A DNA stretch of 7,857 nucleotides from Planctomycetota bacterium (GTDB lineage Bacteria > Planctomycetota > PUPC01 > JABMSA01 > JAUWKK01): contig JAUWKK010000118.1 of the NCBI GenBank assembly GCA_030614245.1, forward strand, positions 1 to 7,857, read 5' to 3'. Shown piece by piece: positions 1 through 6,170 of the stretch (position 1 is its first letter; each line of letters starts with the position of its first letter). A program made the translations under genes and the position numbers. The notes under the pieces are model-generated. The model saw only the letters and a program-made list of their open reading frames with translations. It searched no databases and had not been told where the DNA came from.

Positions 1-42
1 CGCGCCGAGCTGAGCTAGCGCCACCGCAGGCTCGAAACCACG

Positions 43-609
43 ATGATATACGTCACACACGATCAGGTCGAAGCCATGACGCTCGGCTGGCGGATCGTCG
101 TGATGGACGAGGGAGTGATCCAGCAGGCCGCCGGGCCGCTCGAAGTCTACGACAGACCCAGCAACCGTTTCGTCGCCGGCTTCATCGGCACCCCGCCGAT
201 GAACTTCATCGAGGGCGACATAGTCGCCCAAAACGGCAGCATCTCCTTCGACACCGGCAGCACGATGCTTCGATTGCCCGGGTGGATGAAGCGGAGCGCA
301 CGGGACTACGTCAGCCGCAAAGTATGTTTCGGCATACGCCCCGAGGACGTCACCAGTCCTGAGCCCGGCGAAAACGCACCGGCAGGCTCGACCATTCCCG
401 CCAAGATTAATGTTGTCGAGCTGCTGGGCGACGAATCCATCGTATATTTCTCAATCGGGAGCCAGGAGCTCGTTGCCAAGATACTCTCCCACCACCGTTT
501 GCACGTGAATGATGAACTGGACATGAGGCTGGACATGGATAAGGCCCACATCTTTGATGCCGACACGGGCGAGAACGTCACGCTCAGGGATCGGCCCGAA
601 GTCCAGTAA
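43..609 (+). CDS. ABC importer ATP-binding subunit (MalK/UgpC type), 3' part, interrupted upstream
   Basis: This is the C-terminal part of a sugar-type ABC importer ATPase, which would power uptake from the cytoplasmic face of the membrane. The open stretch starts at an internal Met just before the H-loop (IYVTHDQVEAMTLG), followed by the usual DRPSNRFVAGFIG linker and TOBE-like regulatory domain (PPMNFIEG near residue 52, FGIRPEDV near 96, VVELLGDES near 124, a terminal HIFDADTGENV). Walker A, signature and Walker B motifs would lie before the window. The same frame upstream reads R-A-E-L-S-stop-R-H-R-R-L-E-T-T, which is normal family sequence broken by TAG at 16-18, so the Met at 43 is not a natural start. 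The usual Asp of LGDRIVVM is Trp (TGG at 88-90). Either a decaying gene or a sequencing/assembly error near the contig end is possible. Family assignment is secure; functionality is doubtful. Confidence 0.85.
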   Translation: MIYVTHDQVEAMTLGWRIVVMDEGVIQQAAGPLEVYDRPSNRFVAGFIGTPPMNFIEGDIVAQNGSISFDTGSTMLRLPGWMKRSARDYVSRKVCFGIRPEDVTSPEPGENAPAGSTIPAKINVVELLGDESIVYFSIGSQELVAKILSHHRLHVNDELDMRLDMDKAHIFDADTGENVTLRDRPEVQ

Positions 610-616
610 CCATCAT

Positions 617-630
617 CGTCCTTTCGGACG
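617..630 (+). other. small hairpin in the nusA leader
   Basis: Arms CGTCC (617-621) and GGACG (626-630) pair perfectly around a TTTC loop, 8 bases after the ABC gene stop. The stem is too short for a terminator alone. GTCCTT at 618-623 is also exactly complementary to AAGGAC at 674-679 in the nusA ribosome-binding region, so an alternative fold is conceivable. No functional evidence beyond pairing. Confidence 0.35.
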
Positions 631-635
631 CAGAC

Positions 636-666
636 AGGAGTGGGGAGCGCCCCGCTCCTTTGCTTT
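636..666 (+). terminator. intrinsic terminator or attenuator between the ABC gene and nusA
   Basis: Arms 636-645 (AGGAGTGGGG) and 650-659 (CCCCGCTCCT) form a 10-bp GC-rich stem with an AGCG tetraloop. The only non-Watson-Crick pair is T641 with G654, which is a U-G wobble in plus-strand RNA but an A-C mismatch in minus-strand RNA; this favours plus-strand function. A short, interrupted T stretch (TTGCTTT, 660-666) follows. It could end the ABC transcript or, since it sits directly before the nusA ribosome-binding region, attenuate nusA transcription. The weak U-tract is the kind of site at which NusA itself can increase termination (known NusA biology); whether it does here is inference. Confidence 0.65.
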
Positions 667-672
667 AGGCAC

Positions 673-686
673 GAAGGACTGAAGGG
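673..686 (+). promoter_or_regulatory. nusA ribosome-binding region
   Basis: Two purine-rich candidates, GAAGGA (673-678) and GAAGGG (681-686), lie 19 and 11 bases before the ATG at 698. The nearer one is the more plausible Shine-Dalgarno, with slightly long spacing. The region begins only 13 bases after the terminator-like stem at 636-659. Confidence 0.5.
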
Positions 687-697
687 ACACAGCTACT

Positions 698-2170
698 ATG
701 AGCGCCGAACTGCTGAGGCTGGTTGACAGCATTCATCGCGACAGGGATATCGACAAGGATCTGGTCTTTCAAGCCCTTGAAGATGCCCTGGCCACGGCAA
801 CGCGCAAGCATTACGGCCAGCGCGAAGAGATCAGTATCCGGATTGACCGCGAGACCGGTGAGATCACCGGAACCGTGGGTGGTGAACCCCTTGACATCGC
901 TGAACTGGGCCGGATCGACGCCCAGACCGCCAAGCAGGTTATCATTCAGAAGACCAAGGAACTCGAAAGCGACGTGGTCTTCGCCGACTTCGCGGCCAAA
1001 ATCGGGCAGATAATCAACGGTTCGGTCCAGTGCATCGAAGGCTCCAACGTCATAGTCAGCCTCGGCCGCGTCGAGGGCCTGTTGCCCCGGCGCGAACAGG
1101 TTCGCGACGAAACATACCGCATCGGCGAGCGCATCAAGTGCATTATCCTCGACGTCAAGCGCTTCGGCCAGCGCGTCAAGATTCTCCTGTCGCGCACGCA
1201 TCCCGACATCATCCGGAGCCTCTTCGAGCTTGAAGTGCCCGAAGTGACCGACGGGATCATCGAGATCAAGCAGCTTGCCCGCGAGCCCGGCAACCGCACC
1301 AAGATTGCCGTCGTCTCGCACGACATGAAAGTCGATTGCGTCGGAGCCTGCGTCGGCGTTCGCGGCAGCAGAATCAAGAATATCGTCGTCGAACTCGGTG
1401 GCGAGAAGATCGACATCGTTCGATACAGCGACCAGCCCGAAGCATACATCGCAAATGCGCTCAATCCCGCCGAGATCAGCAATATCGGGCTGAACCCGCT
1501 CACACACCGGGCAAAAGTCATCGTCGCAGAGGACCAGCTCTCCCTCGCGATCGGCAAGCGCGGCCAGAACGTCCGCCTCGCCGCGAAGCTCACCGGCTGG
1601 GCGATCGACGTCATGTCTCAGGAACAATACGAGCAGCGCGCGGAACGCACTCGAGAAGTCCTCCTGACGATACCCGGCATCGGCGACGTGATCGCAGACC
1701 GCTTCATCGAGGCCGGGTATCACGTGCAGGATGTTGCCCTCGCCGATATTGAGACCATCACGCAGATAAACGGCGTCGGCGAGAAGAAGGCGGACGAGAT
1801 CATCGGCGTCGCCAGGGACGCACTCGTCATCATCAAGGCTGAAGATGCCGAACGGGCCGCCGCCCGCAAGGCCGCCCAGCCACAAGACGCCCGCATGGCG
1901 GCACAGCGGCTGTTCGCAGCTATCGACAATGAAGATCAGCAGCCGGCCGAAGCCGCAGAAGGCGGCCCCGGACACGACGACGAAGCCGCAGCTGAGGCTC
2001 CAATTGAGCCCGAATCTGCCGAAAATGAAGAACCCGCCCCCCTGGACGATGACGATACCGGCCAGGGGGGCGAAGGTGCCGGAACCGCTCCCGGCGAGAT
2101 AGAGGCCGAAACCGGCAACGAGGCATCGCAGGAGACCGAGCCTCCCGCCGCCGACGCGCCTCAAGACTGA
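698..2170 (+). CDS. nusA: transcription termination/antitermination factor NusA
   Basis: NusA binds RNA polymerase and nascent RNA in the cytoplasm and modulates pausing, termination and antitermination. The 490-residue product shows the family order: N-terminal polymerase-binding domain (about 1-100), S1 domain (about 105-175, ending in SRTHPD at 165-170), KH1 with GVRG at 220-223, KH2 with GKRG at 286-289, then a helix-hairpin-helix pair (IPGIG at 325-329, NGVGEKKADE from 358). ELGGEKIDIV and GQNVRLA are near-invariant NusA sequence. The E. coli-type duplicated acidic repeats are absent. Instead residues 409-490 form a low-complexity tail with 27 Asp/Glu and no Lys/Arg. The ATG at 698 gives the normal N-terminus (MSAELLRLVDSI). 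It is first in the nusA-infB-ylxP-rbfA operon and no rimP precedes it. The large reading frame opposite it is a codon-bias shadow. Confidence 0.97.
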   Translation: MSAELLRLVDSIHRDRDIDKDLVFQALEDALATATRKHYGQREEISIRIDRETGEITGTVGGEPLDIAELGRIDAQTAKQVIIQKTKELESDVVFADFAAKIGQIINGSVQCIEGSNVIVSLGRVEGLLPRREQVRDETYRIGERIKCIILDVKRFGQRVKILLSRTHPDIIRSLFELEVPEVTDGIIEIKQLAREPGNRTKIAVVSHDMKVDCVGACVGVRGSRIKNIVVELGGEKIDIVRYSDQPEAYIANALNPAEISNIGLNPLTHRAKVIVAEDQLSLAIGKRGQNVRLAAKLTGWAIDVMSQEQYEQRAERTREVLLTIPGIGDVIADRFIEAGYHVQDVALADIETITQINGVGEKKADEIIGVARDALVIIKAEDAERAAARKAAQPQDARMAAQRLFAAIDNEDQQPAEAAEGGPGHDDEAAAEAPIEPESAENEEPAPLDDDDTGQGGEGAGTAPGEIEAETGNEASQETEPPAADAPQD

Positions 2171-2190
2171 TCGGCCACGACGAACACCGC

Positions 2191-2206
2191 AGGAGAGCCG
2201 ACTTTG
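2191..2206 (+). promoter_or_regulatory. infB ribosome-binding site and TTG start
   Basis: AGGAGAG (2191-2197) is a near-consensus Shine-Dalgarno placed 6 bases before TTG at 2204-2206. It supports the TTG over the later in-frame GTG at 2213, because initiation at TTG gives the usual IF2 N-terminus (MGKVRIYQLAKEL). Confidence 0.7.
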
Positions 2207-4963
2207 GGAAAAGTGCGTATCTATCAGTTGGCCAAGGAACTGGCCGTCACCTCGAAGGAACTCATTGATGAGTGCCGCAGGCTCGGAGTGCGCATACGTT
2301 CCCAAAGCAGCAGCATCGACGACAGAACCGTCTTGACTCTCCGCCAGAGACTCGGCGACCAACCTTCCGAACCGGCTGCACCCAAGAAAAAAGCAAAGAA
2401 AAAGCCTGCGAAGAAAGCAGCAAAAAAGAAGGTCGTAAAGAAGAAAGCGGCAAAGAAAAAAGTCGCCAAGAAGAAGGCAGTAAAGAAGAAGACTGCTAAG
2501 AAAAAGGCCGCAAAGAAGAAGACAACGAAGAAAGCGGCCGCGAAGAAGACGATACGGAAGAAATCAGCGATCGAGGCCGAGCCGGAAGCTGCCGAAGAGA
2601 CGGCAACGCAGGTTCTCGAGCCTCCGGAAGCGCCGCCTGCGGAAGCGGAACCCGCGGCGGAAGCCGGCGAACCCGTCGCCGAGGCCAAGCCGACTGTTGA
2701 AGAAGAACCGAAAGCTGCACCCGCCGCGAAGGCCCGGGTCAAGAAACGTCCGGCCGCAAAGCGGACCAAACCCCCCGTCGAGAAACCCAAGCTCGAAAGG
2801 CGCGTTCCATTCAAGCAGGCCATTCCGCCGCGGGATGCCAAACCCTCCGTACTCGAAGACAGGAGGCGCAGGTATCCCCCCAAGAAGGAGCCCGCGAGCA
2901 CGTCCTGGACCGCACCGCCTCCGTCGCTTCCCGAGGATGGCCTTACGAAAGAAACGCTAACCAGCAGGGGAAAAAGCAGGCGGCGCGGCAAGGGCGGCAG
3001 AGCCGGCAGGGACGAAGATGAGATGGATCAGAAGCCGAAAGGGCTGAGGCTTCAGAAATCCGCATCCAGATCAATTCGTGCACTGCCGGACGTGCCCGTG
3101 CTCTCGAGGCCGATGCTGCGCGAAGAGCGAATGCGCAGAGGCAGGCCGCGTAGAGCGCGCCGCGGCGACCGACGACGCGCCAAGCCCATTGCCACGAGGC
3201 CGCCGACGCCACAGGGCCCGGTTGAAGTGATCGTGCCCATTTCGGTGCGCGACTTCTCCCAGAAGACGGGCATTCGTGTCAACAAGATCATCCAGGACCT
3301 CATTGCACAGGGCAAGATGGCTGCAATGAACGACCTGCTAGATGCGGAAACTGTCGCGGAAGTGGCCAACAAAAACAATGTCGAGGTCGAGATCAAGGAG
3401 CACGTCAGCCTCGAGTATCTCCAGCAGCAGGAAAATGTGAAAGATGAGCCGGAAGACCTCAAGCCCCGGGCACCTATCATAACTTTCCTCGGCCACGTCG
3501 ACCACGGCAAGACATCCTTGCTCGACCGCATCCGCAAGACGAACGTCACCGCGAGCGAATCCGGCGGCATCACCCAGCATATCGGCGCCTACAACGTCGA
3601 TGTCAACGGCCGCCAACTCACCTTCCTGGACACACCCGGCCACGAAGCCTTCACTCACATGCGCGCCCGAGGCGCACAGGTGACCGACGTGGTCGTGCTC
3701 GTCGTTGCGGCCGACGACGGTGTCATGCCTCAAACCCTCGAGGCCATCAGCCACGCACGGGCAGCGGAAGTGCCAATCGTCGTGGCCGTCAACAAGATCG
3801 ACCTGCCCGACGCAAATCCCCAGCGCACGATGCAGCAGCTTGCCGCCGAAGGCCTCAGCCCGGAAGACTGGGGCGGCGAGACGATAATGTGCAATGTATC
3901 GGCGATCACGGGCGAGGGCGTCGAGCAGATGCTCGAAATGCTCGCCCTCGAGGCCGAGATGCTCGACCTGAAAGCCAACCCCGACAAGCCGGCCCGCGGC
4001 AGCATCATCGAGGCCAACCTCAACGAGGGCACCGGTGTCGGGGCGACGGTGCTTATCCTTGAAGGCACCCTGCACGCCGGCGATTGGGCGCTCGCGGGCA
4101 CCAGCTTCGGACGCATCCGCTCGCTCACCGATCATACCGGCAGGCACGTTCGCCAGGCCGGCCCCAGCACCCCCGTCAAGATTACGGGCCTCGATACCAT
4201 CCCGCACGCAGGCGACCGCTTCATAGCCGTCAAAGATCCCCAGAAAGCCAGGGAACTCGCCGACCAGCGCAAGGGCGACGAGCGCAAGCGGGCACTACAG
4301 CCGCACCACCACGTCACACTCGAAACACTCTTCAGCCACCTTCAGGTCACAAAAGAAGCTCGCTTCATCGTAAAGGGCGACGTCCAGGGGTCCATCGAGG
4401 TCATCAACGAGAAACTCACGGCGAAAGCTACCGACGAGATAAGGGTCAGCATCCTCCATAGCGCCGTCGGAGCGATCAGCGAGTCCGACGTGCTCCTTGC
4501 CGACGCATCCGACGCGATCATCATCGGTTTCCACGTGATCGCCAGCGAGAAGATCAAGACCCTTGCCGACGACCTCGGCCTGCAGATCAATATATACCAT
4601 GTCATCTATCACCTGCTTGAAGATGTGCACACGGCTCTCGAGCAGATGCTCGAGCCGGGGCGCCGCGAAGTCGTAATGGGCCATGCCACAGTTCAGCAGG
4701 TTTTCAAGTCTTCAAAGCTCGGCAATATCGCCGGCTGTCGTGTTACCGACGGCGTCATCTCCCGCAACAGCCTCATTCGTGTTGCACGCGACGGCGTCGT
4801 CATCAACGAGAGCCGAGTCAACTCCCTCAGGCGATTCAAGGACGACGTGCGCGAAGTTACCCGCGACGTGGAGTGCGGGATCAGAGTTGAAAACTTCAAT
4901 GATATAAAGCCGGACGACGTCGTCGAAGCCTATCGCATCGAAGAATTCGCCAGGAAGCTCTGA
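2204..4963 (+). CDS. infB: translation initiation factor IF-2
   Basis: IF2 is the GTPase that brings initiator fMet-tRNA to the 30S subunit and promotes 50S joining. The 919-residue product (E. coli 890) has an IF2-N domain (1-50), a lysine block at 61-120 (35 of 60 residues Lys, mostly KKK plus two small residues), a Pro/Ala/Glu segment (about 124-185), basic stretches to about 335 and a second IF2-N domain (340-400). The G domain is complete: GHVDHGKT 430-437, GGITQHIG 454-461, DTPGH 476-480, NKID 530-533, SAI 566-568. The EF-Tu-like domain II (about 600-680), domain III and the fMet-tRNA-binding C2 domain (from about 825, with IAGCRVTDG and SLRRFKDDVREV) are intact. It starts at TTG, 33 bases after nusA, and is followed by ylxP after 28 bases. 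Codon use is like its neighbours except for the AAG/AAA-rich block. Confidence 0.98.
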   Translation: MGKVRIYQLAKELAVTSKELIDECRRLGVRIRSQSSSIDDRTVLTLRQRLGDQPSEPAAPKKKAKKKPAKKAAKKKVVKKKAAKKKVAKKKAVKKKTAKKKAAKKKTTKKAAAKKTIRKKSAIEAEPEAAEETATQVLEPPEAPPAEAEPAAEAGEPVAEAKPTVEEEPKAAPAAKARVKKRPAAKRTKPPVEKPKLERRVPFKQAIPPRDAKPSVLEDRRRRYPPKKEPASTSWTAPPPSLPEDGLTKETLTSRGKSRRRGKGGRAGRDEDEMDQKPKGLRLQKSASRSIRALPDVPVLSRPMLREERMRRGRPRRARRGDRRRAKPIATRPPTPQGPVEVIVPISVRDFSQKTGIRVNKIIQDLIAQGKMAAMNDLLDAETVAEVANKNNVEVEIKEHVSLEYLQQQENVKDEPEDLKPRAPIITFLGHVDHGKTSLLDRIRKTNVTASESGGITQHIGAYNVDVNGRQLTFLDTPGHEAFTHMRARGAQVTDVVVLVVAADDGVMPQTLEAISHARAAEVPIVVAVNKIDLPDANPQRTMQQLAAEGLSPEDWGGETIMCNVSAITGEGVEQMLEMLALEAEMLDLKANPDKPARGSIIEANLNEGTGVGATVLILEGTLHAGDWALAGTSFGRIRSLTDHTGRHVRQAGPSTPVKITGLDTIPHAGDRFIAVKDPQKARELADQRKGDERKRALQPHHHVTLETLFSHLQVTKEARFIVKGDVQGSIEVINEKLTAKATDEIRVSILHSAVGAISESDVLLADASDAIIIGFHVIASEKIKTLADDLGLQINIYHVIYHLLEDVHTALEQMLEPGRREVVMGHATVQQVFKSSKLGNIAGCRVTDGVISRNSLIRVARDGVVINESRVNSLRRFKDDVREVTRDVECGIRVENFNDIKPDDVVEAYRIEEFARKL

Positions 4964-4991
4964 GCCACGTCCGGCCGATCGGGGGACCTCC

Positions 4992-5273
4992 GTGACCATC
5001 GGCAGCATGACGATGAGCTTGATGATACGCCAGTCGCGCACGCTCAAGGACAAGCGCCGCGTCGTTAGAAGCCTCAAAGACCGCATCCACAACAAGTTCA
5101 ACGTCTCCGTCGCAGAGATCGGGGCGCAGAACCACCACCAGCAGGCTATACTTGCCTTCGCCGTGGTCTCGGGAAGCCGCCAGTTTGCCAACACCGTGCT
5201 GAACAAGATCGTCGATCACGTCAGGGCGGTTCCGCCGATCGAACTTGTCGACTACGAAATCGAAATGCTGTGA
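4992..5273 (+). CDS. ylxP: YlxP/DUF503 family protein
   Basis: A 93-residue protein of the DUF503 family, recognised by the SRTLKDKRRVVRSLKDRI segment (about 15-32) followed by HNKFNVSVAEIGAQ and the strand LAFAVVSGS. The biochemical role of the family is not established. Its standing position between infB and rbfA in many bacteria suggests a ribosome- or translation-linked job, which is inference from context. The start is GTG at 4992, preceded by GGGGGA (4981-4986) at 5-base spacing. It gives MTIGSMTMSLMI, which matches the family start better than the internal ATG five codons later. It is 28 bases after infB and 21 before rbfA, so co-transcribed. No signal peptide or membrane segment is visible. 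Length is normal for the family. Confidence 0.9.
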   Translation: MTIGSMTMSLMIRQSRTLKDKRRVVRSLKDRIHNKFNVSVAEIGAQNHHQQAILAFAVVSGSRQFANTVLNKIVDHVRAVPPIELVDYEIEML

Positions 5274-5294
5274 TCGCACCGGGAGACCCCTCGA

Positions 5295-5714
5295 ATGCCA
5301 TCCCGTCGCATCGAGCGCATCGCCGAAGCCATCAGGCAGAGCACCTCGGAAACCATACTGTACAAACTGAAAGACCCGCGTTGCGGCTTCGTCACGATCA
5401 GCCGCGTCGAGGTTACCAAAGACTTGCGCCACGCCAGGATTTACATCTCCGTGCTCGGCGAGGAAGCCGCTCAGCGCACCACGCTCCGAGGCCTCCAGAG
5501 CGCCAGGGGATTCATCCAGACCGAACTCGCCAAGCGCCTCACCACACGATTCACACCGCAGATCACCTTCGAACTCGACGACTCGCCCGCTCGAAGCGTC
5601 GAGATAAGCCAGCTTATCGACAAGGCCATAGCCGAAGACGAAAGCCGGCATCCCAAGCCCGGTGATGACACCGAATCGGACACCCAAAGCGAACGGACAC
5701 CGCCCGAGGAATAG
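5295..5714 (+). CDS. rbfA: 30S ribosome-binding factor RbfA
   Basis: RbfA is a small KH-fold assembly factor that binds the maturing 30S subunit and assists late 16S rRNA processing. The 139-residue product (E. coli 133) carries the family N-terminus (RRIERIAEAIRQ), the KDPR..FVTISRVEVTKDLRHARIYISVLG core (about residues 28-57), the Ala-x-Gly kink of its KH variant (A70-R71-G72) in an IQTELAKRL helix, and the FELDDS strand. About 25 residues after the core are polar and acidic (from IAEDES to PPEE), probably disordered. The ATG at 5295 follows GGGAG (5281-5285) at 9-base spacing. It is the last gene of the operon. truB, a frequent next gene elsewhere, is absent; the region downstream is non-coding and the next gene is convergent. 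Confidence 0.96.
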   Translation: MPSRRIERIAEAIRQSTSETILYKLKDPRCGFVTISRVEVTKDLRHARIYISVLGEEAAQRTTLRGLQSARGFIQTELAKRLTTRFTPQITFELDDSPARSVEISQLIDKAIAEDESRHPKPGDDTESDTQSERTPPEE

Positions 5715-5740
5715 AGCGGCGGCCCCAGCCTGCATGCCCC

Positions 5741-5755
5741 CGCTGCTTCGCAGCG
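5741..5755 (+). other. short hairpin after rbfA
   Basis: CGCTGC (5741-5746) and GCAGCG (5750-5755) pair perfectly around a TTC loop, 26 bases after the rbfA stop. No T stretch follows on the plus strand, so it is more likely a 3' stabilising structure or chance than a terminator. Confidence 0.3.
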
Positions 5756-5796
5756 AAGAGCAGACGCCTGCCTTACATGGGGCGGCATCTCTCCGT

Positions 5797-5821
5797 GGGG
5801 CAGGCCATGCCCGACGGGTGG
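5797..5821. repeat. GC-rich dispersed repeat, copy 1
   Basis: GGGCAGGCCATGCC at 5798-5811 recurs exactly at 6123-6136, and its reverse complement resembles the GGCATGGGCTG core of the copies near 7588 and 7651. Part of a short repeat family confined to non-coding DNA and gene ends in this window. Confidence 0.5.
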
Positions 5822-5857
5822 CACGGTCAACCGTCCTCGGTTGGCCGTGGTCTTCTT
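5822..5857 (+). terminator. likely terminator of the nusA-infB-ylxP-rbfA operon
   Basis: Arms CACGGTCAACCG (5822-5833) and CGGTTGGCCGTG (5838-5849) form a 12-bp stem with a TCCT tetraloop, followed by pyrimidine- and T-rich sequence (GTCTTCTTCCT, 5850-5860). The single departure from perfect pairing is T5827 with G5844. This is a permitted U-G wobble in plus-strand RNA but an A-C mismatch in minus-strand RNA, so the structure fits rbfA-direction transcripts. It lies 107 bases after the rbfA stop. The T stretch is interrupted, so termination may be helped by factors. Confidence 0.6.
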
Positions 5858-5868
5858 CCTGCCCCTTT

Positions 5869-5894
5869 ACACGTCCAAGCTCTGCTTCACGTGT
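5869..5894. other. hairpin with internal loop
   Basis: ACACGT (5869-5874) pairs with ACGTGT (5889-5894), and inside it AAGC (5877-5880) pairs with GCTT (5884-5887) around TCT, with a small asymmetric internal loop. No T stretch follows. Function unknown; possibly part of a repeat or a second stem of the operon's 3' end. Confidence 0.3.
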
Positions 5895-5899
5895 CTACC

Positions 5900-5921
5900 C
5901 TGCCCCCGCCATAGGCGGGCG
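5900..5921. repeat. GC-rich dispersed repeat fragment, copy 2
   Basis: CCCGCC (5905-5910) and GGCGGG (5914-5919) flank ATA. CCGCCATAGGCGGGC is, in reverse complement, close to the CCCGCCTATGG found at 6144-6154. Probably a partial member of the same repeat family as copies 1 and 3. Confidence 0.4.
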
Positions 5922-5980
5922 CACCCTGCCGGTATTCTCACCACGCCAAGCTCATGCCCCTTCTCGGCATCCAGACCACC

Positions 5981-6091
5981 TTATCTGTGTTCGTCAGCGT
6001 TCATCTGTGGTTGCCTTTCTTGAAATGCGATGAAACCGCGGATAAACACAGATGCCGATTCTTTTCTTGATAATCAGCGTTCATCAGCGTT
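5981..6091. repeat. block of 'ATCTGTGTT / TCAGCGTTCATC' repeats
   Basis: This block is less GC-rich than its surroundings. ATCTGTGTT (5983-5991) occurs inverted as AACACAGAT (6045-6053). TCAGCGTTCATC occurs directly at 5994-6005 and 6074-6085, with a further TCAGCGTT at 6084-6091. Similar CACAGATGAACAC-type elements are, to my knowledge, scattered in intergenic DNA of several environmental bacterial lineages. The two halves look like diverged copies in opposite orientation, about 60 bases apart. No transposase is present. Confidence 0.6.
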
Positions 6092-6118
6092 GAACTCCAC
6101 CACCACCTCCTCCTCCTC

Positions 6119-6170
6119 AGGCGGGCAGGCCATGCCGTACCTGCCCGCCTATGGAGGGGGCAGGCATGTG
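6119..6170. repeat. GC-rich dispersed repeat, copy 3, with perfect 11-bp hairpin
   Basis: AGGCGGGCAGG (6119-6129) and CCTGCCCGCCT (6140-6150) are perfect inverted arms around a 10-base loop. GGGCAGGCCATGCC (6123-6136) is identical to 5798-5811, and a degenerate second unit (GGGGGCAGGCATGTGG) follows. The hairpin begins 23 bases beyond the stop of the minus-strand regulator and could serve as its transcript end, but the minus strand continues purine-rich (GAGGAGGAGG) rather than T-rich, so it is not a classical terminator. Confidence 0.55.

Noticed and set aside
413..448. Possible nusA promoter (TTGTCG 413-418, TATATT 443-448)
   Set aside because: The boxes are 24 bases apart, too far for a normal sigma-70-type promoter, and lie inside the ABC gene.
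665..2362. 565-codon open frame on the minus strand opposite nusA
   Set aside because: Low-complexity Gly/Leu/Asp-rich product with no family resemblance, running fully antisense to an unmistakable nusA. It arises from GC-rich codon bias in the sense gene.
5819..5835. TGGCAC as a sigma-54 -24 element, also at 6308 and 7659
   Set aside because: None has a TTGC-type -12 element at the required spacing. The first overlaps the terminator stem and the other two lie in coding or repeat sequence.
5662..6033. 123-codon plus-strand frame overlapping the end of rbfA and the gap
   Set aside because: No ribosome-binding site; composition and sequence come from the repeats, including the Cys/Ser-rich translation of the ATCTGTGTT element.
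6095..6120. CCA/CCT triplet run as a phase-variation tract
   Set aside because: Only about eight mixed units in non-coding DNA, with no reading frame or promoter that it could switch.
5797..6170. CRISPR array
   Set aside because: The repeats are irregular in spacing and orientation and there are no unique spacers of uniform length.
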